From: Legionella bononiensis
Lineage (GTDB): Bacteria > Pseudomonadota > Gammaproteobacteria > Legionellales > Legionellaceae
Reading direction: 5' to 3'
Assembly: GCF_016786215.1 (NCBI RefSeq)
Contig: NZ_JADOBG010000021.1
Coordinates: 186,001-250,000, forward strand
Length of the DNA stretch: 64,000 bases
Shown here one piece after another: positions 38,575-47,041 of this stretch; position 1 is the stretch's first letter; each line of letters opens with the position of its first letter. The notes beneath the pieces were generated by a model. It worked only from the letters and a program-made list of their open reading frames with translations, searched no databases and was not told the origin of the DNA. Both the position numbers and the translations under genes were made by a program.

Positions 38575-40428
38575 ATGCCTCTGAATCAGTCGTTCAAAAA
38601 TTATCGAGCAGAATCACAAAATCAGCGTTTCAGGCTTAATTTATTAGTAGCTATATTAATCATATTGTCATTAATATTGGTTCTTAGATTGGCTTATCTG
38701 CAAATATCGGAATTCAAACGCTATCAAACCCTGTCTTTAAAAAATCAAATGAGTATTATTCCTATAGCGCCACCCAGAGGCGTGATTCTTGACCGTAATG
38801 GGGTATTACTGGCAGAGAACGTTCCCGTTTATGTACTCGAAATAATTCCAGAGCATGTGAGTAACATGAAAAAAACTCTGGCTAAACTTCGTGAGTTACT
38901 CCCTTCTATCACTGATGATGATGTAGAAACATTTAATCGCGCGCGATCACAAAACCGCTCATTTGTTCCCATTCCAATCAAGCTCAAGTTAAGCCAGGAA
39001 GAAGTAGCTGTTTTCGCAATCAATCAATACCACTTTAAAGGAGTGAGTATCAAAGCTCGATTAATGCGCCATTATCCACTGGGTGAAATGACAGCTCATG
39101 CATTAGGTTATGTAGGCAGAATCAATATTGACGAACTAAAGAAAGTGGATCCTACCAACTACCGAGCAACCAATTTCATCGGTAAAGCAGGTGTAGAAAA
39201 ATATTATGAAGACATACTTCATGGCAAAGTAGGCTACCAAATGACTGAAACTGATGTCAGTGGGCGTACACTTCGAGTCATCAACAAAGTGAATCCTCAT
39301 TCAGGTGCCAAACTCTACCTCAGCCTTGATGTGAGATTGCAGGAGGCTGCCTATAACGCGCTTAAAGATAAACGCGGCGCTGTAGTCGTCATTAATTCTC
39401 ACAATGGTGAAATATTGGCCATGGTGAGCTCGCCCAGTTTTGATCCCAATATCTTTGTCGGTGGGGTCAGCACAAAGGATTATAAAATTTTGTCCAATGC
39501 CCTACAAAGACCTCTATTTAATCGAGCGGTACGCGGAGTATATCCTCCAGCCTCGACGATTAAACCATTTGTAGGATTGGCTGGTTTGGATAAAGGGTTC
39601 GTGACTACAGCCACTGAAATCTGGGATCCAGGTAAATTCAAACTGCCTACAGCCAGTCATGTATACCGTGATTGGAAAAAAACAGGACATGGTGTTATTA
39701 ACTTTAAACGAGCGATTACTGTATCCTGTGATACCTATTTCTATCAACTCGGCCATAAAATGGGAATAGCCAATATAGAAGACATGTTGGTTAAATTTGG
39801 CTTGGGTCAATTAACCCATGTAGATCTCCATGAAGAAGCCAATGGAATCATTCCCAGTGCACGCTGGAAAAAGCAAACTAAAGGTGTTTCCTGGTACCCC
39901 GGTGATACGTTAATCTCCGCAATTGGACAAGGGTTCATGTTAGCAACTCCTTTACAAATGGCTAATGCAACAGCCTCATTAAGCCAGCATGGACAAAGAT
40001 TCAGACCTCATTTACTGACTAAAACAGTCAATAGTGATAACGGTGAAATTGATGAATACAAACCCGTTGAGGAATACCCTGTCTATCTTAAAGATGAATC
40101 CAATTGGGACGTGGTTGCCGAAGCCATGCATAATGTATTGACCAGTAACGAAGGAACTGGATATCGATTTGGCCGCAATCCACCGTACCCTGTTGCCGGA
40201 AAAACTGGAACAGCGCAAGTATTCAGCGGAAGACAATATGAAAAAACAAAATATGAAGACATCCCGGAAGCACTTCGGGATAATTCGTTATTTATAGCCT
40301 TTACCCCCGTGGACAAACCGGACATAGCTATTGCGGTGGTAGTAGAAAATGATGTCATTGCATCAACAGTAGCTCGTAAAGTCCTGGACGCCTATTACCA
40401 AATACATCCAATTAAAGTGAATCCATGA
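38575..40428 (+). CDS. mrdA: Penicillin-binding protein 2
   Basis: A 617-residue class B transpeptidase of the elongasome. One N-terminal membrane helix (about residues 22-44) precedes the dimerisation domain with PPRGVILDRNG and the transpeptidase domain. Active-site Ser327 and Lys330 are in YPPASTIKPF, the second motif is S384-C-D (SSD or SSN in many relatives), and the third is K543-T-G-T. The stop overlaps the rodA start by four bases, the usual mrdA-rodA pairing for rod-shape peptidoglycan synthesis. Confidence 0.95.
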   Translation: MPLNQSFKNYRAESQNQRFRLNLLVAILIILSLILVLRLAYLQISEFKRYQTLSLKNQMSIIPIAPPRGVILDRNGVLLAENVPVYVLEIIPEHVSNMKKTLAKLRELLPSITDDDVETFNRARSQNRSFVPIPIKLKLSQEEVAVFAINQYHFKGVSIKARLMRHYPLGEMTAHALGYVGRINIDELKKVDPTNYRATNFIGKAGVEKYYEDILHGKVGYQMTETDVSGRTLRVINKVNPHSGAKLYLSLDVRLQEAAYNALKDKRGAVVVINSHNGEILAMVSSPSFDPNIFVGGVSTKDYKILSNALQRPLFNRAVRGVYPPASTIKPFVGLAGLDKGFVTTATEIWDPGKFKLPTASHVYRDWKKTGHGVINFKRAITVSCDTYFYQLGHKMGIANIEDMLVKFGLGQLTHVDLHEEANGIIPSARWKKQTKGVSWYPGDTLISAIGQGFMLATPLQMANATASLSQHGQRFRPHLLTKTVNSDNGEIDEYKPVEEYPVYLKDESNWDVVAEAMHNVLTSNEGTGYRFGRNPPYPVAGKTGTAQVFSGRQYEKTKYEDIPEALRDNSLFIAFTPVDKPDIAIAVVVENDVIASTVARKVLDAYYQIHPIKVNP

Positions 40429-41543
40429 ACAGACATCATTCTAAACCCGTATATCGATTTACAGCAAAAGCTTTGCATATGGATTTTCCATTGCTGGGTT
40501 TGTTACTGACTTTAATTACCTTTGGACTGTTAATACTCTATAGCGCTTCCAATGCGAATATGGGCATGATTTTGCGTCAGTCCATGAGACTCATAATCGC
40601 CACTTTGATTATGCTGGTTCTCGGCTTTATTCCCCCTCATAAGTACAAGATCTGGACTCCATGGATCTATGGAATTGGTTTAGGGCTTCTCCTGGCTGTA
40701 ATGTTAATGGGTAAAATTGGTAAAGGAGCACAGCGTTGGCTCGAATTGGGTCTGTTCCGCTTCCAACCTTCTGAGATAATGAAACTTGCTGTTCCCATGA
40801 TGGCAGCCTGGTACTTTGACCGACAAGCTCATCCCGGAAGTATCCGATCGATATCTGTTGCCTCAATAATCATTTTTATTCCCGCACTGTTAATCGCCAA
40901 ACAACCAGATTTGGGGACAGCGATCATGGTAGCTGCAGCAGGCTTATGTGTGGTATTTCTCGCTGGAATTCGTTTTAAATTTATTTTATTACTTGTCGTA
41001 CTGATGGGCTTGGCAGTTCCTGTGGTATGGCATGTAATGCATGACTATCAAAAGCAACGTGTTTATACCCTTCTTGATCCGGAACAGGATCCACTTGGTT
41101 CAGGTTATCATATTATCCAATCAAAAATAGCTATCGGCTCTGGTGGTCTAATGGGCAAAGGCTGGTTGGAAGGCAGCCAGTCACATCTGAATTTTTTACC
41201 AGAGCATGCGACAGACTTTATCTTTGCTGTAAGTGGTGAAGAGTTTGGATTTGCAGGAGGGTTTGCGATTATCGCACTCATAGTTTTGATTTCTCTTAGA
41301 AGCTTGAATATCGCCAGCAATGCCCAAACTACATTTACCCGTTTGCTTGCGGCCAGTCTCGCCATGTCCTTCTTTTTATCAGGTTTTGTTAATATCGGCA
41401 TGGTCATGGGAATCATTCCTGTCGTAGGCATCCCTCTTCCTCTGGTCAGTTATGGTGGTACCGCAATGGTAACCTTTTTAGCCAGTTTTGGGATATTAAT
41501 GTCAATCAGCTCACATCGGATTTTATTCAACAGCTTGAATTAA
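40425..41543 (+). CDS. rodA: Peptidoglycan glycosyltransferase RodA
   Basis: A 372-residue SEDS-family polymerase with about ten membrane helices. It works with PBP2 to build the lateral wall. Characteristic segments are GKGAQRWLELGLFRFQPSEIMKL (split here by family as GAQRW and QPSE), KQPDLGTAI, and the C-terminal GIPLPLVSYGGTAMV. Coupled to mrdA through a four-base overlap (ATGA). It ends in front of a large palindrome. Confidence 0.95.
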   Translation: MNRHHSKPVYRFTAKALHMDFPLLGLLLTLITFGLLILYSASNANMGMILRQSMRLIIATLIMLVLGFIPPHKYKIWTPWIYGIGLGLLLAVMLMGKIGKGAQRWLELGLFRFQPSEIMKLAVPMMAAWYFDRQAHPGSIRSISVASIIIFIPALLIAKQPDLGTAIMVAAAGLCVVFLAGIRFKFILLLVVLMGLAVPVVWHVMHDYQKQRVYTLLDPEQDPLGSGYHIIQSKIAIGSGGLMGKGWLEGSQSHLNFLPEHATDFIFAVSGEEFGFAGGFAIIALIVLISLRSLNIASNAQTTFTRLLAASLAMSFFLSGFVNIGMVMGIIPVVGIPLPLVSYGGTAMVTFLASFGILMSISSHRILFNSLN

Positions 41544-41610
41544 TCGAATCAGCAAATCGATTCATAACCTAATTCGAACCTTGGTGAAAAGTCAGATTTG
41601 AGTGCAGGTT

Positions 41611-41680
41611 GGGTGAAAAAATCTCTAAAAAAGCGCAGCATAGATGGCTATGTGAGCATTTTTTAGAGAGCTTTTCGCCC
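41611..41680. repeat. 70-base palindrome between rodA and rnhB
   Basis: GGGTGAAAA and TTTTCGCCC form the outer arm, TCTCTAAAAAA and TTTTTTAGAGA the middle arm, and CATAG/CTATG an inner stem. It sits between two convergent genes, where it can act as a two-way terminator. The elaborate structure suggests a dispersed repeat element put to that use. Confidence 0.6.
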
Positions 41681-41729
41681 AAGATGCGCCAAATATGGCT
41701 TTTCCTTGAGCTGTGATGAATAGTTACAG

Positions 41730-42299
41730 TCAAAGCAACGCGGCAACAGGCGCATAGCTTCGTCTATGAATAGTGCATGGACCCAGGCGAATCAAAGCCT
41801 CTCTGTGCGCAACTGTTGGATAACCTTTATGACCAGCAAAGCCATATCCGGGGTATATTTTATCAAGTTCTTCCATTTCCTCGTCACGTAATACCTTAGC
41901 CAAAATAGAGGCGGCGCTAATCGCGGGAATCAAACTGTCTCCCTGCACAATCGCTTTACACGGCATACTGATTCTTGGAATATGTATGCCATCCACCAGA
42001 ACGGCTTCTGGTTGAATCGGTAAGGCTTCTATAGCACGCTGCATTGCCAGTAAGGTAGCATGATGTATATTTAATTCATCAATTTCTTCTACTTCAGCAC
42101 GCCCATAAGCAAAAGCTAAAGCCTTTTCCTGAATTTGTAACGACAACAGCTTTCGTTTTTTCTCACTCAGTTTCTTTGAATCAGCCAGCCCCTCAATAGG
42201 TTCTTTTAAAATTACAGCCGCGGTAATTACAGCCCCTGCTAAGGGACCACGCCCTACTTCATCCACTCCCGCCAACAACAGTACCTTATCAAAATCCAT
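41730..42299 (-). CDS. rnhB: Ribonuclease HII
   Basis: A 189-residue nuclease that removes single ribonucleotides and RNA from DNA. The acidic ligands are in [17 protein letters not shown] and in VDGIHIPR, and the family motif [19 protein letters not shown] is intact. It diverges from the Gfo/Idh-lpxB pair and converges on rodA. In many gammaproteobacteria rnhB directly follows lpxB; here the two face apart with one gene between them. Confidence 0.94.
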   Translation of the reverse strand: MDFDKVLLLAGVDEVGRGPLAGAVITAAVILKEPIEGLADSKKLSEKKRKLLSLQIQEKALAFAYGRAEVEEIDELNIHHATLLAMQRAIEALPIQPEAVLVDGIHIPRISMPCKAIVQGDSLIPAISAASILAKVLRDEEMEELDKIYPGYGFAGHKGYPTVAHREALIRLGPCTIHRRSYAPVAALL

Positions 42300-42406
42300 T
42301 GCATTGCTCTCTGCTAATAGTAAGGTGTAAGATAATACCTAGATAAAATTGATTTATCACCTAAGAAATGCGATCATGCGTACAAATAATTATCAAATGA
42401 TTAGCA

Positions 42407-43369
42407 ATGAGTAAAATTCGATGCGCAGTAATTGGTGTCGGCTATCTAGGTCGATTTCATGCACAAAAATATCAATCAATTCCTAATGCTGAATTAGTTG
42501 GTGTTTGTGATGTTAACCCTGATGTAAGTAAAGCAGTAGCACAGGAGCTTAATGTTACTCCGTTTTTTGATTACCGTGATTTATTTGGCAAAGTAGATGC
42601 GGTGAATATAGCAGCCACTACAAACAAGCATTTTGAAATTGCAAAAGCCTTTTTAGAGCAAGGCATACATGTATTAGTAGAAAAGCCTATCACTGAAACT
42701 GTGGCTCAGGCGGAAGAATTAATTCATATAGCGGCTATTCATAACGCCAAATTACAGGTTGGACATCTGGAGCGATTCAATTCTGCCCGGCTTGCGGTAG
42801 ATCCTTATCTCGAAATCCCTTTATTTATTGAATCTGAACGTCTGGCTCCATTCAATCCTCGAGGAACAGATGTAAACGTCATACTGGATTTAATGATCCA
42901 TGATATTGATATTATTCAGAACATGGTAAAAAGCCCAATCACTTCTATTGTTGCCCAGGGCACACCTATTTTAACTAAGGCAATTGATATAGCCAACGCC
43001 AGAATCACCTTTGAAAATCATTGCGTCGCCAATGTAACAGCCAGCCGCATCAGTTTTAAAACTGAACGTAAAACACGAATCTTTCAACACAACTCTTATA
43101 TTTCTATTGATTATCATAAAAAACAATTCGCTGTTTTTAAAAAAGGGAATGGTGAAATGTTTCCCGGAATTCCTGATATTACCAGCGTCTCCCAGGAGTT
43201 CGAAAAAGGCGATGCTTTATTGGAAGAAATAAAAGCGTTTATTAACTGTATTGAACAGGACAGTCTTCCATTGGTTACTGGAGAGGAAGGACGGTATGCT
43301 CTTGAAACAGCGGAGCAAATAACGGCGCTAATTCATAATAATCTCACTGAACGTTATGCAGAAACCTAA
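42407..43369 (+). CDS. Gfo/Idh/MocA oxidoreductase linked to lpxB
   Basis: A 320-residue NAD(P)-dependent oxidoreductase. The Rossmann motif is VIGVGYLGRFHAQKY, the family EKP motif is VLVEKPITET, and the substrate-side histidine region is DLMIHDIDII. It overlaps lpxB by 14 bases, so it is probably made with a lipid A enzyme. In some bacteria (Acidithiobacillus, Leptospira) a Gfo/Idh enzyme, GnnA, next to lpx genes makes the 3-keto intermediate for GlcN3N lipid A, which Legionella is known to have. That role is an inference here; the partner transaminase gnnB is not in the window. Confidence 0.82.
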   Translation: MSKIRCAVIGVGYLGRFHAQKYQSIPNAELVGVCDVNPDVSKAVAQELNVTPFFDYRDLFGKVDAVNIAATTNKHFEIAKAFLEQGIHVLVEKPITETVAQAEELIHIAAIHNAKLQVGHLERFNSARLAVDPYLEIPLFIESERLAPFNPRGTDVNVILDLMIHDIDIIQNMVKSPITSIVAQGTPILTKAIDIANARITFENHCVANVTASRISFKTERKTRIFQHNSYISIDYHKKQFAVFKKGNGEMFPGIPDITSVSQEFEKGDALLEEIKAFINCIEQDSLPLVTGEEGRYALETAEQITALIHNNLTERYAET

Positions 43370-44498
43370 ACACATAGTCATTATTGCAGGTGAAGAATCT
43401 GGTGATATTCATGCATCCGTTCTGATTAAACAGTTAAAAGCTGCTTATCCTGATATACGCATCAGTGGAATTGGTGGTAAACACATGCAAGAAGCCGGTG
43501 CTGAACTGGTATCTGATCTTGCACGTTATGGAGTTACTGGCTTAACAGAGGTTGTTCGCTATTTAAATATAATCCGTAAAGCGTTAAATGCTATTAAAAA
43601 ACATCTTGAAACGCAAAAGCCTGATTTGTTAATTCTTGTCGATTACCCGGGTTTTAATTTAAGACTAGCCAAGTATGCCAAAAAAGAATTAGGTCTTAAA
43701 ATACTCTATTATATCAGCCCGCAGATTTGGGCCTGGAAAGCAAATCGCATTCATACAATTAAAGAATGTATTGATAGAATGGCCGTGATTTTGCCTTTTG
43801 AAAAATCCATTTATGAAAAAGCAGGTGTACCAGTAAGCTTTGTAGGTCATCCCCTGGTAGAAAAAATGTCTCTAAGTACCGATACACTATCCAGCAGAGC
43901 TGCATTGGAACTGCCTATGGAAGCACGTATCTTTGCCTTACTTCCAGGTAGTCGTACCCATGAAATAGAACGTCACATGCCTGTTCTTAGAGACACGGCT
44001 AAACTAATACATCAAAAAGACCCCGGCATTCATTTTGTTATCCCAATTGCTGGAACTATTAATGCAGATAAAATTACTTCTTATTTTACTGGATTGAATC
44101 TACCCGTGACCTATATTAAAGGAAAAGCTGTCGAATGCATGTCCGCAGCAAACTTTGTAATTGTTGCATCTGGAACCGCTTCACTCGAATGCGCCCTTCT
44201 CGAAAAACCCATGTGCATTATCTATAAATCCTCATTCTTAACCTATCACATGGCAATGCTTCTGATTAAAGTTAAATTTCTTGGTCTGTGTAATCTTCTG
44301 GTCAACAAAATGATGGTTCCTGAGTTCTTGCAATATGATTGTAACGCTATTGAATTATCTCGATATATTTCTGATTTTCATCACGATCCGATGCAACCGG
44401 ATAAAATGATAAATCAACTGTCTGCTTTAAAAGAGTCTTTGTCTTTAAAAAAATCCGACTGCTCCTTGTTTGAACTTGTAGACAGTGAATTGTCCTAA
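43356..44498 (+). CDS. lpxB: Lipid-A-disaccharide synthase
   Basis: A 380-residue GT19 glycosyltransferase that joins UDP-diacyl-GlcN to lipid X to form the lipid A disaccharide at the inner membrane. Signatures are IAGEESGDIHAS at the start, LVDYPGFNLRLAK, YYISPQIWAWKANR, LPGSRTHEIERH and VASGTASLECALLEKPM. The start overlaps the preceding oxidoreductase gene. Length is typical. Confidence 0.95.
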   Translation: MQKPKHIVIIAGEESGDIHASVLIKQLKAAYPDIRISGIGGKHMQEAGAELVSDLARYGVTGLTEVVRYLNIIRKALNAIKKHLETQKPDLLILVDYPGFNLRLAKYAKKELGLKILYYISPQIWAWKANRIHTIKECIDRMAVILPFEKSIYEKAGVPVSFVGHPLVEKMSLSTDTLSSRAALELPMEARIFALLPGSRTHEIERHMPVLRDTAKLIHQKDPGIHFVIPIAGTINADKITSYFTGLNLPVTYIKGKAVECMSAANFVIVASGTASLECALLEKPMCIIYKSSFLTYHMAMLLIKVKFLGLCNLLVNKMMVPEFLQYDCNAIELSRYISDFHHDPMQPDKMINQLSALKESLSLKKSDCSLFELVDSELS

Positions 44499-44624
44499 TA
44501 AAATGCATAGTTTTAGTTGGAAAATCTAGATAATCAATTAGCCTTCATGTACAATTAATTTTGCTTTCATTAATACGTGTAAGCAATTGGACTGTATGAT
44601 TTAATTAATAATAAGGAAGTTAAG

Positions 44625-44921
44625 ATGAATGTCATTGATACACAAGCGACTACTCAAAGCACCAAACAAGAACAAGGTTTACAAGATTTAGTGTACAGTT
44701 TGGTCACCCGCTTTCTTGCCGAAAATAAAACAAAATCAATTGATGATCTGTATGACATGATATTGTCAGAAGTTGAGCCACCTTTACTTCAGGCTGTTAT
44801 GGAAAAACGCCGTGGCAATCAATTGCAAGCTGCTAAGATGTTAGGAATCAGCCGTGGTACAATCAGGAAGAAACTACAACGTTATTTCGGCACCAAGTAT
44901 TTTCGCTTGACTGACGAATAA
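44625..44921 (+). CDS. fis: Fis-family DNA-binding protein
   Basis: A 98-residue nucleoid-associated regulator. The C-terminal helix-turn-helix NQLQAAKMLGISRGTIRKKL is typical Fis, and the preceding EVEPPLLQAVMEKRRG helix forms the dimer. Legionella species have several Fis paralogues that control effector genes and the switch to the transmissive phase; which one this is cannot be told. A strong AAGGAAG ribosome-binding site precedes the ATG, and an intrinsic terminator follows. It is not paired with dusB, unlike in enterobacteria. Confidence 0.9.
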   Translation: MNVIDTQATTQSTKQEQGLQDLVYSLVTRFLAENKTKSIDDLYDMILSEVEPPLLQAVMEKRRGNQLQAAKMLGISRGTIRKKLQRYFGTKYFRLTDE

Positions 44922-44938
44922 GAGATATTTTATTCGCG

Positions 44939-44970
44939 ATAGGCTCGTTAAACGAGCCTTTTTTTTTATT
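44939..44970 (+). terminator. Intrinsic terminator of fis
   Basis: AGGCTCGTT pairs with AACGAGCCT (loop AA shared at the tip), followed by an unbroken run of nine T. It lies about 20 bases after the fis stop. This is the clearest rho-independent terminator in the window. Confidence 0.9.
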
Positions 44971-45050
44971 TAAAATATCTGGATAAGAATACAACTCAGT
45001 TTGTGCACTCAAAGAGGCATAACGATTTATTTTTCAATTACCCGCAAACT

Positions 45051-45084
45051 CCTACGTACCGCGGCTTGTCCGCGGTATCCAGAG
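45051..45084. repeat. GC-rich REP-like hairpin
   Basis: TACCGCGG and CCGCGGTA form a perfect eight-pair stem over a CTTGT loop in otherwise AT-rich DNA, with a CTAC flank. It resembles dispersed palindromes of the REP type. No gene is seen between fis and the DoxD-DoxA gene (44922-45288); the gap holds the fis terminator, this hairpin and a half element at 45178-45206. Confidence 0.55.
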
Positions 45085-45177
45085 ATCATCTGGTTGTTTA
45101 AGCCTTGTCAGCCCGAGAACGAGAGGGATTTTAAGTCTAAAAGTGGCTCTGCGCCCTACTCCCACACTATTCAGGAA

Positions 45178-45206
45178 GACGTTACCCGGACTTATTGAGA
45201 AGTTAC
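45178..45206. repeat. Solitary end of the 136-base MITE-like element
   Basis: This 29-base stretch ends in CGGACTTATTGAGAAGTTAC, identical to the right end of the element at 46753-46888. The preceding 70 bases contain a decayed version of its interior (CAGCCCGAGAACGAGAGGGAT) but no matching left end, so this looks like a truncated copy. Confidence 0.6.
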
Positions 45207-45288
45207 GTTATAGTTGAATTTTCATTCAAGACTTATCTTTTTTTTCTAGTTAAGGCATCATGATAATAAGGCATATAATCACAGATAG

Positions 45289-46341
45289 ATGATGGAACAT
45301 CATAAAACTAATTCTACTGAGTCATTAAACTGGCAAATCCTTGGATGGGGGATTCTTTGTATTCGATTTGTGCAAGGGTGGATTTTTTGGGGAGGTGGAT
45401 CAAGGCGCTTTATTTATGATCCACAAAAACTTGATCCTTATGCACCGCAATGGATGGCTAATAAATTACAAAGTACGATGCCAGGAGTGTTGTTTGATGC
45501 AGGTCATTTGGTTAGTTATTTGTTAGAGCATTTTATTTTATTGTATCTAGCGATTATTGCGTTCAGTTTGATGGAATTGCTCAGTGGTTTGGGGCTGATT
45601 TTTGGATTTTTTACCCGTGCCGCAGCAATGGTCACTGTATTTATCAGCGTTGTTTTGATGATTTTGTTTGGCTGGCAGGGTTCAACTTGTCTGGATGAAT
45701 GGACCATGGCCGTTTCTAATTTATCTATGGGTTTGACTTTATTTCTGACTGGGGGATCTGTTTATTCTATCGATAGCTGGATGACTCAGCGTTACCCCAG
45801 TTTGTTGCACAAACGTTGGTTTTTATTTTTGGGAAGCGGTCCATGGTCTTTGGAGACAATGCAAAGAGCAGCACTCGGATGTTTTATATTCACAGTACTT
45901 TTTACCGTAGGAACGTATGATTATTATCGTGGATCCGTTTTTTCTCGCTATCATGTGGGTCCAGTAAATCCAGACCGGTTTCATCTGTCTTTAAATGACG
46001 GGCAATTAGATGCAAATTCTGTGCGCTTTAAAATGTATGTAGATGGCGGTCCCAGTGTGGTTCCTGTTTATATCATGCGTATTGAATTGTTGGATGGCAC
46101 TCAAAATATCGTTAGGTCTTGGACTGCATCCCAACTTCGTGCTTTACCCCAAACGGCTATTAAGAATGTATACGCGTACAATCAAGTTAAGGTCGGGATG
46201 TATGGCCTGGTTGCTCCTGAAAGTGCAAAAGCAGAAATTAGTTTACTCTTCTCGAAAGGAATAAAACTCCTGCCAGGGCCCTATCAATTACAGATTTATA
46301 CAGTAGATGGACATCGATGGGATTTGGCATTGCGTCTTTAG
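45289..46341 (+). CDS. DoxD-DoxA fusion, thiosulfate:quinone oxidoreductase small-subunit type
   Basis: A 350-residue protein. The N-terminal half (about residues 15-220) is a DoxX/DoxD-type membrane domain of about five helices with FVQGWIFWGGGSRRFIYDP and LLSGLGLIFGFFTRAAA. The C-terminal half (about 225-350) is a soluble DoxA-like domain (YHVGPVNPDRFHLSL, YVDGGPSVVPVYIMRIELLDG). In Acidianus, DoxD and DoxA are separate subunits that pass electrons from thiosulfate to quinone; here they are joined. Activity toward thiosulfate is not certain. The region before it contains repeats, and no operon partner is visible. Confidence 0.82.
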   Translation: MMEHHKTNSTESLNWQILGWGILCIRFVQGWIFWGGGSRRFIYDPQKLDPYAPQWMANKLQSTMPGVLFDAGHLVSYLLEHFILLYLAIIAFSLMELLSGLGLIFGFFTRAAAMVTVFISVVLMILFGWQGSTCLDEWTMAVSNLSMGLTLFLTGGSVYSIDSWMTQRYPSLLHKRWFLFLGSGPWSLETMQRAALGCFIFTVLFTVGTYDYYRGSVFSRYHVGPVNPDRFHLSLNDGQLDANSVRFKMYVDGGPSVVPVYIMRIELLDGTQNIVRSWTASQLRALPQTAIKNVYAYNQVKVGMYGLVAPESAKAEISLLFSKGIKLLPGPYQLQIYTVDGHRWDLALRL

Positions 46342-46394
46342 CGAGTTGATACTATGAGTCCGCCTATTAGTCACTGCCATTAAGTTAATCCTGA

Positions 46395-46483
46395 GTAGCC
46401 TGTATTAGCGAAGCGTAATAAAGGATCTAAGTGGCTACAAACTCCATTATTTCCCTGTATTACGCTTCGCTAATACAGGCTAC
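46395..46483. repeat. Inverted pair of GTAG-type REP elements
   Basis: GTAGCCTGTATTAGCGAAGCG at the left and its perfect complement at the right (24 paired bases) enclose about 40 bases. Each arm begins with the tetranucleotide GTAG and can fold alone, the signature of RAYT-mobilised REP units arranged as a doublet. It lies just downstream of the DoxD-DoxA gene. Confidence 0.75.
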
Positions 46484-46651
46484 GAATATACCAATCCACA
46501 ATGCCCCTCTTAGTTTGTGAATTACAGGACAGAATCAGTGAATCGTAGTACCAGGGTGTGTTGACAAGTTATCAAATTATTCCCAACGCTCCGCAACCCA
46601 GAGATTCATAGCCATTAACGAACATAATGAACTCATCAAGATCGAACTGGA

Positions 46652-46926
46652 TCCTGCGAACAAGTCCTGAGAAATGGTCACAAAACTGAAGCTCTTTATA
46701 AGCGCGGTACGTCGATTGTTAATTATAAATCAATTGATTAAGCTCACATGTTGTAACTTCTCAATAAGTCAGGGAAGTTCGTCATCCCGAGTGCAACGAG
46801 GGATCTCCAAATCCAGGCACAGTGCCACTTTCCGGAGATCCCTCACTGTGTTCGGGATGACGTTTCCCCGGACTTATTGAGAAGTTACCACATTTTGTGA
46901 GGCTCTCTCAGGAACAAGTCGCGGGA
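46652..46926. repeat. Imperfect inverted arms enclosing a second MITE-like element
   Basis: The left arm 46652-46685 and the right arm 46893-46926 are imperfect complements sharing TTTTGTGA, TCTCAGGA and a CGC-GGA end. The right arm (CTCTCAGGAACAAGTCGCG) is close to the terminal repeats of the element at 50676-50876. Another element (46753-46888) sits between the arms, so this looks like one repeat nested inside another. The 700-base gap 46342-47041 contains only such repeats and the htpG-side hairpin. Confidence 0.5.
46753..46888. mobile_element. 136-base MITE-like palindromic element
   Basis: It has perfect 18-base terminal inverted repeats (GTAACTTCTCAATAAGTC and complement). The interior is also palindromic: GTCATCCCGAG..CGAGGGATCTCC faces GGAGATCCCTC..TTCGGGATGAC. 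It encodes nothing plausible. A truncated copy is at 45178-45206. It needs an unlinked transposase if mobile. Confidence 0.7.
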
Positions 46927-46983
46927 CGTAGAAACCGGAACTGTCAACACACCCTAATCAAAGTGCATTTTTAATAAGTGAAG

Positions 46984-47015
46984 GTCTCTCAGGCTCGGAA
47001 CGAGACCTGAGAGAC
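46984..47015 (-). terminator. Stem-loop after htpG
   Basis: GTCTCTCAGGCTCG pairs with CGAGACCTGAGAGAC (14 pairs, one bulged A) over a GAA loop, 26 bases past the htpG stop. There is no clear U run after it, so it may be a 3'-end stabiliser as well as a terminator. Confidence 0.6.
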
Positions 47016-47041
47016 ACAAAAATGTACGCAGCTGCTTAGAG

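Noticed and set aside
46674-46880. 68-codon frame
   Set aside because: It lies inside the MITE-like element and has no protein character.
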